DNA of 35,294 nucleotides. Source: UBA3871 sp002392265. GTDB taxonomy: Bacteria > Bacillota > Clostridia > Peptostreptococcales > Anaerovoracaceae. Shown here piece by piece: positions 23,239 to 32,118 of the stretch (its first letter is position 1; the number at the start of each line of letters is the position of its first letter). The stretch lies in contig CAMOGS010000027.1 in the NCBI GenBank assembly GCA_946614255.1, positions 1-35,294 on the forward strand, read 5' to 3'. The notes beneath the pieces are model-generated. The model ran no database searches. It saw only the letters and a list, made by a program, of their open reading frames with translations, and was not told where the DNA came from. A program made the position numbers and the translations under genes.

Positions 23239-24705
23239 ATGAACTTCAGACTTGTTTCAAAAATTTCAAATATGACACTGCTGATTATCGCTGCAGCAAT
23301 GGTACCGGCATTTTTCACAGCGCTTTACTATCACGAGCGCGACATAGCCATAGGCCTTGCCGTGTCTTCAGCAGTTACGGCGGCAATAAGCGGTGCCTTT
23401 CTGATGGCAATAAAGCCGGCAAACACCACTCTGAAGCCGCGCGAGGGATACCTCGTAGTCAGCCTTTGCTGGGTGCTTTCATCGTGCTTCGGAGCGCTGC
23501 CATTCCTGATCGGCGGGTATACATCCTCTCCGATAGATGCATTTTTTGAGTCATGCGCATCCATAACAACGACAGGCGCAACAGTATCGGTTTTAGAGCT
23601 GATGCCGCGGGGACTTTTGATGTGGAAGGCGATGATGCACTGGCTCGGCGGAATGGGAATCCTGGTGTTTGCGATATCAATCCTGCCCGCAGTGGGCGTT
23701 TCGGGCAACAATCTGTTCAATGCGGAAAGCTCGAATATTCAGCAGACAAAGCTTTCGGGCAGAATGTCTGACTCGGCGAGGACTCTCTATACGATGTATT
23801 TCGGGTTTACGATTTCTGAATTTCTATTGCTTTTCTTTAGCAAGATGACTACCTTTGATGCGATAATTACCACTCTCGGTTCGGTCAGCACCAGCGGATT
23901 GTTCGCTCATTCAAGCGGCCTGATGTCGTACAACTCGATTTATATAGAGCTCGTTACCGCGTTCTTTACCATAGCGGTTTCGGTGAAGTTTTCTCTGTAT
24001 CAGTATTTGCTGCGCAGGGAATACGGCAAATTCTTCGATCCGGAGGTAAAGGCATTTCTAAAGATTTTGTTTATCGCCTTTGCCTTTGTAACGCTGGATT
24101 TATACCTGCACGGCAGCTACGGCAGTATCTTTGAAACCATGCGTTATGCCCTGTTCCAGGTAATAGCGTTCGGAACGACCACAGGATACGGAATAGCAAA
24201 CTATACACTCTGGCCGGCATTTTCGAGATTTATCCTCTTCCTGCTGTTTTTCGTGGGCGGCTGCGCTGCATCCACCAGCGGTTCAATAAAGGTGGTCAGA
24301 GTCTTTATCGCATTCAAGCTGGTTGTCAGGAACATTTATCAGAGGCTACATCCGAATGCGGTAGTGGCGGTAAAGGTCGGAAACAAGGCTATACCCGCAA
24401 AGACCGTGTCATCCGTAACATCATTTATATTTATGTTCTTTTTGGTGTTCTTTATAGGAACCTTGATTTTGTCGCTGCAAAACCTCGACCTGAAGACTAC
24501 AGTATCGTCAGCTATATCTATGCTCTCCGGAACGGGAATAGCATTCGGAAGCATAGGGGCTACAGGCAACTTCAGCGTATTCTGCGGACCGCTGCGTCTG
24601 GTGCTCTGTGCGCTTATGCTGCTTGGCAGACTGGAACTGTTTACAATAATCATGATATTTACTCCGTCATTCTGGAACCCGACTCGTTCACAAAACGTAG
24701 CCTGA
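23239..24705 (+). CDS. trkH: Trk K+ channel subunit TrkH, copy 2
   Basis: A 488-residue paralogue of the preceding TrkH with the same membrane layout. The filter-glycine loops read SITTTGATVS, VSTSGLFAHS, GTTTGYGIANY and SGTGIAFGS, so all four glycines are kept while the neighbouring residues differ from copy 1. CAASTSGSIKVVR matches the conserved segment before repeat four. The divergence argues for an old duplication with distinct properties. The gene lacks a clear ribosome-binding site, but TATAAT lies 11 bases before the ATG. It may be made from a near-leaderless transcript or by coupling to copy 1, 23 bases upstream. A strong terminator follows. Confidence 0.93.
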   Translation: MNFRLVSKISNMTLLIIAAAMVPAFFTALYYHERDIAIGLAVSSAVTAAISGAFLMAIKPANTTLKPREGYLVVSLCWVLSSCFGALPFLIGGYTSSPIDAFFESCASITTTGATVSVLELMPRGLLMWKAMMHWLGGMGILVFAISILPAVGVSGNNLFNAESSNIQQTKLSGRMSDSARTLYTMYFGFTISEFLLLFFSKMTTFDAIITTLGSVSTSGLFAHSSGLMSYNSIYIELVTAFFTIAVSVKFSLYQYLLRREYGKFFDPEVKAFLKILFIAFAFVTLDLYLHGSYGSIFETMRYALFQVIAFGTTTGYGIANYTLWPAFSRFILFLLFFVGGCAASTSGSIKVVRVFIAFKLVVRNIYQRLHPNAVVAVKVGNKAIPAKTVSSVTSFIFMFFLVFFIGTLILSLQNLDLKTTVSSAISMLSGTGIAFGSIGATGNFSVFCGPLRLVLCALMLLGRLELFTIIMIFTPSFWNPTRSQNVA

Positions 24706-24730
24706 TTTCGATTTGCAAGAGAGCAAGTAT

Positions 24731-24760
24731 AAATCGCCTGACTTCAGGCGATTTTTTTTT
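24731..24760 (+). terminator. Terminator of the trk operon
   Basis: AAATCGCCTGA (24731-24741), CT, TCAGGCGATTT (24744-24754), followed by a run of T to 24760. Stem of 10-11 bp. Confidence 0.93.
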
Positions 24761-24788
24761 GTGCTTTCAGACCTGTCCCCTTTTAGGA

Positions 24789-24817
24789 TTGAAATGGAAA
24801 AATATGGTATGTATAAT
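24789..24817 (+). promoter_or_regulatory. Sigma-A promoter of yraN-comM-dprA
   Basis: TTGAAA (24789-24794), 17 bases, TATAAT (24812-24817). It lies between the trk terminator and the yraN start. Confidence 0.85.
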
Positions 24818-24870
24818 AAAAAGTGGAATAGTCATATTCAGTTCGGGTTTTAGATGAAAGGAGAGAGATT

Positions 24871-25290
24871 ATGAATCACAAAGAAAAAACATCATGTGGG
24901 GATACCATGCACAACAAGACCTTTGGAAGCATCGGGGAAGAAAAGGCGTGCGAATATCTTTCGCAGCTGGGTTACGAGATAATCGACCGCAATTTTGAGA
25001 CTTCATGCGGAGAACTGGACATCGTGGCTCTTGACGGAGAGATGCTGGTTTTTGCAGAGGTGAAAACTAGGAAAAACAAAAGATACGGACGTGCTGCTCT
25101 TTCGGTTACAAAAAATAAACTGAGACACATTGCACTTTCCGCCGGAATCTACATAAAGGCAAAGCCCGAGCATAAACGGCGCTGCTGCCGCATAGATGTT
25201 TTGGAGGTTTATCCCGGCAGCGACTTTTTCAAAGGGGATAAAACCGAGATTGTCCACTTAAAAAATGTATATATGGAAGGGGTGGCATAA
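24871..25290 (+). CDS. YraN / UPF0102 family nuclease-like protein
   Basis: A 139-residue protein of the UPF0102 family, which has a Holliday-junction-resolvase-like restriction-endonuclease fold. Conserved GEEKACEYLSQLGYEII, the active-site-like GELDIVALDG and VFAEVKTRKN segments (E/D plus E-x-K) are present, followed by KLRHIALSAG. A biochemical role is unproven for most members; DNA processing is the usual inference. AAAGGAGA precedes the ATG at 24871; an inner ATG 36 bases later is the alternative start. Its stop overlaps the comM start by one base, which supports translational coupling with the recombination genes. Confidence 0.9.
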   Translation: MNHKEKTSCGDTMHNKTFGSIGEEKACEYLSQLGYEIIDRNFETSCGELDIVALDGEMLVFAEVKTRKNKRYGRAALSVTKNKLRHIALSAGIYIKAKPEHKRRCCRIDVLEVYPGSDFFKGDKTEIVHLKNVYMEGVA

Positions 25291-26846
25291 TGTTATCAAA
25301 AATCGTAACTGCAGGGCTGATTGGAATTGATGCCTACCCTGTTTATGTGGAGACAGATGTGACAAACGGCCTGCCGGCAATTACAGTTGTGGGACTGCCT
25401 TCAACCACAGTCAGGGAGGCAAAGGAAAGAATAAAGGCGGCAATTACAAATTCAATGTTAGAGTTTCCCGATGGCCGCATTACAATCAATCTTTCGCCGG
25501 CGGGAACCAGAAAAGAGGGAAGCTACTTTGACCTTCCGATGGCAATCGGAGTGCTTGCAACAGACGGAAGCAACCTGCTTGATGGCAATATGCTGAGTGA
25601 ATACGGCATAATGGGAGAGCTGGCACTCGACGGCAGTGTCAAACATATCGACGGTGCGCTGCCGCTGGTTATCGGACTGCGAAACAACGGCTTCAGAAAG
25701 CTGATGCTGCCGAGGGAGAACCTTGCGGAGGTGGGACATGTAAGCGGGGTCAGCTTCTACCCTGTGGATTCGCTTACTCAGGCAGTGCTGCACTTTGCCG
25801 GGGTGGAGCCTGCCTTGCCTGCGCTGCCGCCTGAGAGCTGCGAGGAGGGAAAAGACGGGTATACGCTCGACTTTTCCGAAGTAAAGGGGCAGGAAATAGC
25901 AAAGCGCGCGCTTGTCATCAGCGTGGCAGGAGGGCACGGAATTTACCTTCATGGCTTTCCCGGTTCCGGCAAGAGCATGCTTGCAAAGAGAATCCCGACA
26001 ATAATGCCAAAGCTGTCCTACGATGAAATGCTGGAAATTACGATGCTCTACTCTGTAGCGGGAAAGCTCAGCGCGGGGGAACCGATGATAAGAACCAGAC
26101 CGTTTCGCGCGCCGCATCATTCCATTACCAGAGCGGCACTTCTCGGCGGTGAGAGGCCGCCAAAGCCCGGGGAAGTGTCGCTTGCTCACAGGGGAGTGCT
26201 GTTTTTGGACGAGTTCCCGGAGTTTGGCAGGGAGACTCTTGAAACACTCAGGCAGCCCGTCGAGGATGGCGAAATCGTGCTGCAGCGAGGCGATATGCGC
26301 GTGACCTTCCCTTGCAATTTCATCCTCGTTGCGGCAGGGAACCCATGTCGGTGCGGCTATTTTGGCTCATCCTACAGAAAGTGTAAATGCAGCACGAACT
26401 CTGTCTACAATTACCAGTCAAAGCTGTCGGGACCGTTAATTGACAGAATCGATATGCACATAGCGGTTGCGGAAATCAGGTCGGGCAGTCTGATTTCGGG
26501 CGATGCGGGCGGCGGGACCTGCTTGTCTTCGGAAGAAATGCGACGTGCCGTGCAAAAGGCCAGAGCTGTGCAAGCGGAGAGATATGCCGGTGCCACGAGG
26601 CTGAATGCCCACATGGAGGGTGCCGAAATCGAAAAGTACTGCCGAATGAGTGATGCTGCGGCGTCTCTTTTCAGGAGGGCGGCGGACAGCTTTGCGCTCA
26701 GCATGCGTTCGGCGACAAAGCTTATCAAGGTTTCGCGTACAATCGCAGACCTCGATGGGAGCGAGACAATTGCAGAAGTGCACGCTGCCGAGGCGCTTCA
26801 GTACAGGGCGCTTGACAGACTGTATGCAAAGGAAAGAGAGGTATGA
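25290..26846 (+). CDS. comM: ComM/YifB-family AAA+ ATPase (Mg-chelatase-like)
   Basis: A 518-residue protein whose relatives act as a branch-migration helicase during integration of transforming DNA. The N-terminal Lon-like ChlI domain (about 1-180) is followed by the AAA+ core: Walker A GFPGSGKS near 222, Walker B VLFLDEFPEF near 304, and the Cys-containing GNPCRCGYFGS with KCKCS, a likely zinc site typical of this family. The C-terminal helical lid is complete. It is coupled to yraN by a 1-base overlap and to dprA by a 4-base ATGA overlap, so the three are one translational unit. Whether this organism is transformable cannot be judged here. Confidence 0.94.
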   Translation: MLSKIVTAGLIGIDAYPVYVETDVTNGLPAITVVGLPSTTVREAKERIKAAITNSMLEFPDGRITINLSPAGTRKEGSYFDLPMAIGVLATDGSNLLDGNMLSEYGIMGELALDGSVKHIDGALPLVIGLRNNGFRKLMLPRENLAEVGHVSGVSFYPVDSLTQAVLHFAGVEPALPALPPESCEEGKDGYTLDFSEVKGQEIAKRALVISVAGGHGIYLHGFPGSGKSMLAKRIPTIMPKLSYDEMLEITMLYSVAGKLSAGEPMIRTRPFRAPHHSITRAALLGGERPPKPGEVSLAHRGVLFLDEFPEFGRETLETLRQPVEDGEIVLQRGDMRVTFPCNFILVAAGNPCRCGYFGSSYRKCKCSTNSVYNYQSKLSGPLIDRIDMHIAVAEIRSGSLISGDAGGGTCLSSEEMRRAVQKARAVQAERYAGATRLNAHMEGAEIEKYCRMSDAAASLFRRAADSFALSMRSATKLIKVSRTIADLDGSETIAEVHAAEALQYRALDRLYAKEREV

Positions 26847-27733
26847 AGGGGATGGACGAGAGCAAAATCTGTATGGTCACTATGGACGACGAGCTTTACC
26901 CCCCGCAGCTTCGCGACATTCCGTCACCACCGAAGCAGCTGTACTATATCGGCGACATCACTTTAGCAAGCGGCACTGCCTGTGTTGCGATGGTGGGTGC
27001 CCGCAGATGCAGCGAATACGGCAGATATGTGGCGGAAAAGATGGCCGGCAGGCTTGCTGAAAACGGCATCACGGTAGTCAGCGGAATGGCGGCGGGGATA
27101 GACAGCTATTCCCATATGGGAGCGCTTGGCGCACGGGGTAAAACCATAGCAGTGCTTGGGAACGGGCCGGATATCTGTTTCCCGAAGGGCAGCAGCAGGC
27201 TGAAGGGGCAAATTGAAAGGGAAGGTCTGGTGCTGAGCGAATATCCTCCTGGCACGCAGCCTTTAAAATGGATGTTTCCGCAGCGGAATCGTATAATCAG
27301 TGGGATTTGTGCGGCGACGGTTGTGGTGGAGGCGGGGCTTGGCAGCGGCTCGCTGATTACAGCGGAGTATGCAATGGAGCAGGGCAGAAGTGTATATGCC
27401 GTGCCTGCGAATATCACTTCGATTATGGGGCTCGGATGCAACAGGCTGATTCAGGACGGGGCGATTCCGGTGGCGGTGATAGACGATGTGGTCTGCGATT
27501 TGGCTTCGAGCGGTCTTTGTAAAAAAGCTGAGGGACCATCAAGCATAATGAAGCAGCTCGGCCGGGATGAAACAGAGATTTATAATTATATTCTTTCATT
27601 CGGTGAAACAAGCATGGAAAACCTCGCAAAAGCATTGAAAAAAGAAGCAAAGGAGCTGATACCGATTGTGACGATACTCGAGATGAAGGGTATACTTGGG
27701 AGCGGGCTCGGAAAAATTTTTATTGCAAAGTAA
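26843..27733 (+). CDS. dprA: DNA-processing protein DprA (Smf)
   Basis: A 296-residue protein that binds single-stranded DNA and loads RecA in transformation and recombination. The Rossmann-like core runs from VAMVGARRCSEYG near residue 50 through VVSGMAAGIDSYSH, LGNGPDICFP, PQRNRIISG and VVEAGLGSGSLITAEYA, all diagnostic. The C-terminal winged-helix (about 235-296; ETEIYNYIL with MENLAKALKK) is present. The N-terminal SAM-like domain of longer DprA proteins is reduced or absent. It starts in a 4-base overlap with comM, and topA follows after its own promoter, the same dprA-topA order as in Bacillus. Confidence 0.95.
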   Translation: MKGMDESKICMVTMDDELYPPQLRDIPSPPKQLYYIGDITLASGTACVAMVGARRCSEYGRYVAEKMAGRLAENGITVVSGMAAGIDSYSHMGALGARGKTIAVLGNGPDICFPKGSSRLKGQIEREGLVLSEYPPGTQPLKWMFPQRNRIISGICAATVVVEAGLGSGSLITAEYAMEQGRSVYAVPANITSIMGLGCNRLIQDGAIPVAVIDDVVCDLASSGLCKKAEGPSSIMKQLGRDETEIYNYILSFGETSMENLAKALKKEAKELIPIVTILEMKGILGSGLGKIFIAK

Positions 27734-27757
27734 GAAAAATGGCAATATAATCATAAC

Positions 27758-27787
27758 TTGAACAGTGCACATATATTTACATATAAT
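27758..27787 (+). promoter_or_regulatory. Sigma-A promoter of topA
   Basis: TTGAAC (27758-27763), 18 bases, TATAAT (27782-27787), transcription from about 27794. This lies downstream of the first ATG of the open frame (27765), which therefore cannot be the start on this transcript. Confidence 0.8.
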
Positions 27788-27839
27788 AGTAGATAAAATA
27801 AAACGCGCTGTGGAAACCAAAGATTCGGAGGTTAAAACT

Positions 27840-29942
27840 TTGGCTGAAAAAAAGAAGACTCTGGTTATAGTGGAGTCACCATCAAAGGCAAAAACAATAG
27901 GAAAGTATCTGGGCAGTAACTACAAGGTAATCGCCAGTGTAGGACACGTTCGCGATTTGCCGAAGAGCACGCTCGGAATAGATATCGAAAATAATTTTGA
28001 ACCGAAATATATCCCTATCAGAGGAAAAGGCGACCTGATCAAGTCTCTGAAAAAAGAGGCAAAGGCCAGCAGCAAAGTCCTCCTCGCAACCGACCCGGAC
28101 CGCGAAGGAGAAGCAATATCATGGCACCTCGCATTTCTGCTCGGTCTCGACCCGAAGTCAAACTGCAGAATAGAGTTCCATGAAATAACAAAGACTGCCA
28201 TTGCATCCGCAATCAAAAATCCGAGAACCATCAACATGAATCTTGTTGATGCCCAGCAGGCGCGCCGTATCCTCGACCGCCTCGTAGGCTATCAGATCAG
28301 CCCGCTGCTCTGGAGAAAGGTATCCAGAGGTCTTTCCGCAGGCAGAGTTCAGTCGGCTGCGTTAAAGATAATCTGTGACAGGGAAAACGCCATAAATGCA
28401 TTTGTGCCTACCGAATACTGGACAATAAACGCCGAATTCGAAAAGAAGGAAGGCAGCTCAAAGAAAAAGTTCAGCGCAAAGGTAATCGGCAGCAAGGATA
28501 AAAAAGGCGAAATTACCATTTCAAACGAAGACGAGGCAACCCGTGTTTTAAGGACGCTTGAAAAGGGAAAGTATATCGTGTCTTCGGTAAAGGAAGAACC
28601 GAAAAAGAAGAACCCTTATGCTCCGTTTACGACTTCAAAGCTTCAGCAGGAGGCCAGCAACAAGCTGAACTTCCCGGCACGCAAAACCATGATGATCGCG
28701 CAGCAGCTGTACGAGGGCGTAGACATAAAGGGAAAGGGACTCGCAGGTCTGGTTACATACATCAGAACCGACTCCACCAGAATCTCCGACGAAGCACGCG
28801 AAGCGGCAAAGAATTTCATCCACGACAATTACGAGCTTCAGCCTGACGGAACGGAGATAAAGTACTGGGCAAACAATGTATACAAGAACAAGGGCGGCAT
28901 CCAGGATGCGCACGAAGCAATTCGCCCATCCGATGTTAACCTCACACCTGACGACATACACCAGTCCCTCACCGAGGACCAGTACAAGCTCTACAAGCTG
29001 ATCTGGCTCCGCTTTGTCGCAAGCCAGATGAAGGCTGCGGAGTTTAGCAGCATGACAGTTGACATTGAAAACAGCGGCTACCTTTTGAGAGCAAACGGCT
29101 CAAAGCTGACCTATGACGGCTATCTGAAAATCTACAAGTCCTACGATGACGAGACAAAGGACCGCATTCTGCCCGGCCTTGCCGAAGGTGAAGAGCTGAC
29201 CGCAAAGGAAGTTACGGGCGACCAGAAGTTCACCCAGCCGCCTGCAAGATACACAGAAGCGAGTCTGATAAAGGACCTCGAAGAAAAGAACATAGGAAGA
29301 CCGTCTACCTATGCGCCTATCGTGACGACTCTCACCGAGCGCAGATATGTGAAAAAGGAAAAGAAGGCTCTGGTTCCGACTCAGCTCGGCTTTGTGGTAA
29401 CCGAAATGATGGAGGAATATTTCAAGGAAATCGTTGATGCGGGATTTACCGCAGGCATGGAGGAAAAGCTCGATAATATCGAGTCCACCGAGGTCAATGC
29501 AAACTGGAGAAAAGTAGTTGCCGATTTCTACGGCCCGCTCGAAAAGGAGCTGAAGGTGGCCGACGAAAAGATAGAAAAGGTAAAGCTTGAAGATACGCTG
29601 ACAGGCGAGATGTGTGAGCTTTGCGGAAAGCCTCTTGCAATCAAGCACGGCAGATTCGGCGACTTTATTGCCTGCACGGGATTTCCGGAATGCAGAAATA
29701 CCAAAAAAATACAGATTTCAACCGGTGTAAAATGCCCGGTATGTGGTAAAGATATAATTATAAAAAAGGGCAAGCGCGGCAGAACGTTCTACGGCTGCAT
29801 CGGTTATCCGGAATGTAACAAGGTTTACTGGTATCAGCCGGTTGACAAAAAGTGTCCGAAGTGCGGCGAACTACTCGTCCAGCATGCAGGGAAAGGCACA
29901 AAGCTGGAGTGCCCTGCCGAAGGATGCGGTTACAAGGAATAA
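27840..29942 (+). CDS. topA: DNA topoisomerase I
   Basis: A 700-residue type IA topoisomerase that relaxes negative supercoils. The TOPRIM domain begins TLVIVESPSKAKTIGKYLG, and the acidic motif is ATDPDREGEAISWHL. The active-site Tyr307 lies in TYIRTDSTRIS. The C-terminus carries three zinc-ribbon repeats (CELCGKPL...CTGFPEC, CPVCGKDI...CIGYPEC, CPKCGELL...CPAEGC). I place the start at TTG 27840, because GGAGG (27827-27831) lies 8 bases before it and the family N-terminus follows directly. The frame is open upstream but overlaps the promoter. hslV begins 24 bases after the stop. Confidence 0.96.
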   Translation: MAEKKKTLVIVESPSKAKTIGKYLGSNYKVIASVGHVRDLPKSTLGIDIENNFEPKYIPIRGKGDLIKSLKKEAKASSKVLLATDPDREGEAISWHLAFLLGLDPKSNCRIEFHEITKTAIASAIKNPRTINMNLVDAQQARRILDRLVGYQISPLLWRKVSRGLSAGRVQSAALKIICDRENAINAFVPTEYWTINAEFEKKEGSSKKKFSAKVIGSKDKKGEITISNEDEATRVLRTLEKGKYIVSSVKEEPKKKNPYAPFTTSKLQQEASNKLNFPARKTMMIAQQLYEGVDIKGKGLAGLVTYIRTDSTRISDEAREAAKNFIHDNYELQPDGTEIKYWANNVYKNKGGIQDAHEAIRPSDVNLTPDDIHQSLTEDQYKLYKLIWLRFVASQMKAAEFSSMTVDIENSGYLLRANGSKLTYDGYLKIYKSYDDETKDRILPGLAEGEELTAKEVTGDQKFTQPPARYTEASLIKDLEEKNIGRPSTYAPIVTTLTERRYVKKEKKALVPTQLGFVVTEMMEEYFKEIVDAGFTAGMEEKLDNIESTEVNANWRKVVADFYGPLEKELKVADEKIEKVKLEDTLTGEMCELCGKPLAIKHGRFGDFIACTGFPECRNTKKIQISTGVKCPVCGKDIIIKKGKRGRTFYGCIGYPECNKVYWYQPVDKKCPKCGELLVQHAGKGTKLECPAEGCGYKE

Positions 29943-29966
29943 TGATTAGGGAATGGAGGAACAAAA

Positions 29967-30506
29967 ATGACAACATTTCATGCAACCACAATAGTTGCTG
30001 TAAGAAGGGGACCGGATGATATCTGCATCGGCGGAGACGGTCAGGTAACAATGGGGCAGACCACCATCATGAAGCATGGTGCAAAGAAAGTCAGAAAGAT
30101 TTACAAGAACACGGTTATTTCGGGATTTGCCGGTTCGGTAGCGGATGCTTTCTCGCTGACCGAAAAGTTTGAAAGCAAGCTTGAAGAGCACTCCGGAAAC
30201 TTAAAGCGTGCGGCTGTGGCTCTGGCTCAGCTTTGGAGATCAGACAAGGCCATGAGAAATCTCGAGGCTCTGATGATTGTTGCAGACAAGGAAAGCCTGC
30301 TGGTTATATCCGGTAACGGTGAGGTTATCGAGCCTGATGAGGATTTTGTGGCAATAGGCTCCGGCGGAAATTATGCTTATGCGGCAGCGAGTGCGCTGTT
30401 TAACCATACAGATATGGGAGCTGAGGAAATCGTCAGAGAGTCTCTGCGCATTGCATCAAGCATCTGTGTATACACGAACACCAATATTTCTGTAGAAAAG
30501 CTGTAA
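29967..30506 (+). CDS. hslV: ATP-dependent protease peptidase subunit HslV (ClpQ)
   Basis: A 179-residue proteasome-like peptidase that forms a double ring and degrades proteins unfolded by HslU. By alignment with staphylococcal and other HslV proteins, the catalytic threonine is in HATTIVAVRR, so a short N-terminal segment (MTTFHA) would be removed or the N-terminal Thr2 used. The body is typical: GDGQVTMGQTTIMK, KVRKIY, SGFAGSVADAF, SGNGEVIEP, AIGSGGNYA and ICVYTN. GGAGGA precedes the ATG. hslU follows after 16 bases. Confidence 0.96.
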   Translation: MTTFHATTIVAVRRGPDDICIGGDGQVTMGQTTIMKHGAKKVRKIYKNTVISGFAGSVADAFSLTEKFESKLEEHSGNLKRAAVALAQLWRSDKAMRNLEALMIVADKESLLVISGNGEVIEPDEDFVAIGSGGNYAYAAASALFNHTDMGAEEIVRESLRIASSICVYTNTNISVEKL

Positions 30507-30522
30507 AGCAGGGGGGAATAAT

Positions 30523-31965
30523 ATGGCAAGCACACTGTATCAAATGACTCCTAAAGAAATAGTTCAGGAGCTGGATAAATATATAATCGGTCAGGACGAG
30601 GCAAAGAAATCGGTCGCTCTGGCCCTCAGAAACAGATATCGCAGATCTCTTCTTTCAGAGAAAATGAGAGAGGAAATCACACCAAAGAACATCCTGATGA
30701 TGGGACCTACCGGCGTCGGCAAGACCGAAATCGCCCGCAGACTCGCAAAGCTGATGGATGCACCTTTTGTAAAAGTCGAAGCGACAAAGTTCACGGAAGT
30801 CGGTTATGTCGGCCGCGACGTTGATTCCATGGTCAGAGACCTCGTGGAGGCTTCAATCAGAATCACAAAGCAGGCAAAGCTTTCGGAGAAGTATTCCGTA
30901 GCAGATGAGATTGCGGAGGAAAAGATTCTTCAGGCCATCATTCCGGGAAAAGCAAAGCCGGGCGGAAGCTCTTCGGGCGGAAACCTGCGCAGCCCGTTTG
31001 AGCTTTTGATGGGTAACTATGCAAATTCCCAAAAGGCTCAGTACGAGCAGATGAAGGAAGAGCAGAGCAGAAACATCGGTCCGGAGGAGATGGACACCGA
31101 ACTTGCCAGAGAGCAGGTCAGAAAGCAGCTTCGCGACGGCCTTTTGGAGGAACAGTACATCGAAATCGAAGTCAAGGAACAGCCAAAGGGTAATCAGATT
31201 GACGTCGGCGAAGGCGGCATGATTGCAATAGGTAATATCTTTGGCGATATGATGCCGCAAAAGACAAAAAGAAAGAAAGTAAAGGTAAAGGATGCGCGCA
31301 AGATTCTTCGTGAGCAGGAAGCTCAGAACCTGCTCGATATGGATCAGGTAACGGAGGACGCTCTCCACAATGCAGAGCAAAACGGCATTATCTTTATCGA
31401 TGAAATAGACAAAATCGCAGGCTCAGAGTTCAGATCGGGCGCAGATGTAAGCCGTGAAGGCGTGCAGCGTGACATACTTCCTATAGTTGAAGGCTGTGTG
31501 GTTAACACAAAGTACGGCCCTGTAAAGACAGACCATATACTCTTTATCGGAGCAGGTGCTTTCAGCGTTTCAAAGCCGACGGACCTGATTCCGGAGCTTC
31601 AGGGAAGATTCCCTATCAGAGTGGAACTCGAAAATCTGACAAAGGAATCCTTTGTAAAGATTCTGACTGTGCCTGAAAATGCGCTCCTGAAGCAGCACAA
31701 GGCGCTGCTCGAAACAGAAGGCGCAAATGTGGAATTTACGGAAGATGCAGTTGAAGAAATCGCAACAATCTCTTTCCTGATGAACGAGCAGACCGAAAAT
31801 ATCGGTGCCCGCAGACTTCATACGGTTCTTGAAAAGCTGCTTGAGGATGTATCGTTCAATATTCCGGAGATGGCAGAAAAGAATATCACCATCGATGCGG
31901 AATATGTGAAGAACAAGTTCGAGGAGAAGATTCATGAGCAGGATGTAGATAAATACATACTCTAA
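30523..31965 (+). CDS. hslU: ATP-dependent protease ATPase subunit HslU (ClpY)
   Basis: A 480-residue AAA+ unfoldase partner of HslV. It begins with the family sequence MTPKEIVQELDKYIIGQDEAKK. Walker A GPTGVGKTE is near residue 61. The pore motif is GYVGRD, Walker B is IIFIDEIDKIA, sensor and arginine-finger segments such as ELQGRFPIRVEL are present, and the C-terminal tail ends DKYIL, which docks into HslV. The I domain (about 110-240) contains a Gly/Ser-rich stretch (GGSSSGGN), a loop of variable length. GGGGGAA lies before the ATG. codY follows 153 bases later with its own promoter. Confidence 0.96.
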   Translation: MASTLYQMTPKEIVQELDKYIIGQDEAKKSVALALRNRYRRSLLSEKMREEITPKNILMMGPTGVGKTEIARRLAKLMDAPFVKVEATKFTEVGYVGRDVDSMVRDLVEASIRITKQAKLSEKYSVADEIAEEKILQAIIPGKAKPGGSSSGGNLRSPFELLMGNYANSQKAQYEQMKEEQSRNIGPEEMDTELAREQVRKQLRDGLLEEQYIEIEVKEQPKGNQIDVGEGGMIAIGNIFGDMMPQKTKRKKVKVKDARKILREQEAQNLLDMDQVTEDALHNAEQNGIIFIDEIDKIAGSEFRSGADVSREGVQRDILPIVEGCVVNTKYGPVKTDHILFIGAGAFSVSKPTDLIPELQGRFPIRVELENLTKESFVKILTVPENALLKQHKALLETEGANVEFTEDAVEEIATISFLMNEQTENIGARRLHTVLEKLLEDVSFNIPEMAEKNITIDAEYVKNKFEEKIHEQDVDKYIL

Positions 31966-32004
31966 GCGACTTTTACAAAATTTGCATTTTTTCCTAGACG
32001 CCCA

Positions 32005-32019
32005 ATTATTTAGAAAATT
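32005..32019. promoter_or_regulatory. CodY-box-like site upstream of codY
   Basis: ATTATTTAGAAAATT matches the CodY consensus AATTTTCWGAAAATT at 12 of 15 positions, with the right half perfect. It lies 10 bases upstream of the codY -35 hexamer, a position fit for autoregulation. Confidence 0.5.
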
Positions 32020-32029
32020 AAAAAAATGG

Positions 32030-32058
32030 TTGCGCTTTGCTTTATTAACATTTATAAT
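32030..32058 (+). promoter_or_regulatory. Sigma-A promoter of codY
   Basis: TTGCGC (32030-32035), 17 bases, TATAAT (32053-32058). The start near 32065 gives a leader of about 54 bases to the ATG at 32119. Confidence 0.82.
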
Positions 32059-32118
32059 AGAGGAAAGTGTTGAGAAAAAAGAAATTCTTTGTAATTGAAG
32101 AAAAGGGGAGATTTACAA

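Noticed and set aside
25458..26189. 243-residue minus-strand frame opposite comM
   Set aside because: No family features and no ribosome-binding site; it is antisense to a well-supported AAA+ gene.
27765..27839. Upstream ATG start for topA
   Set aside because: The codon lies in the spacer of the topA promoter, so it is not on the mRNA. The TTG at 27840 has GGAGG at ideal distance and begins the conserved N-terminus.
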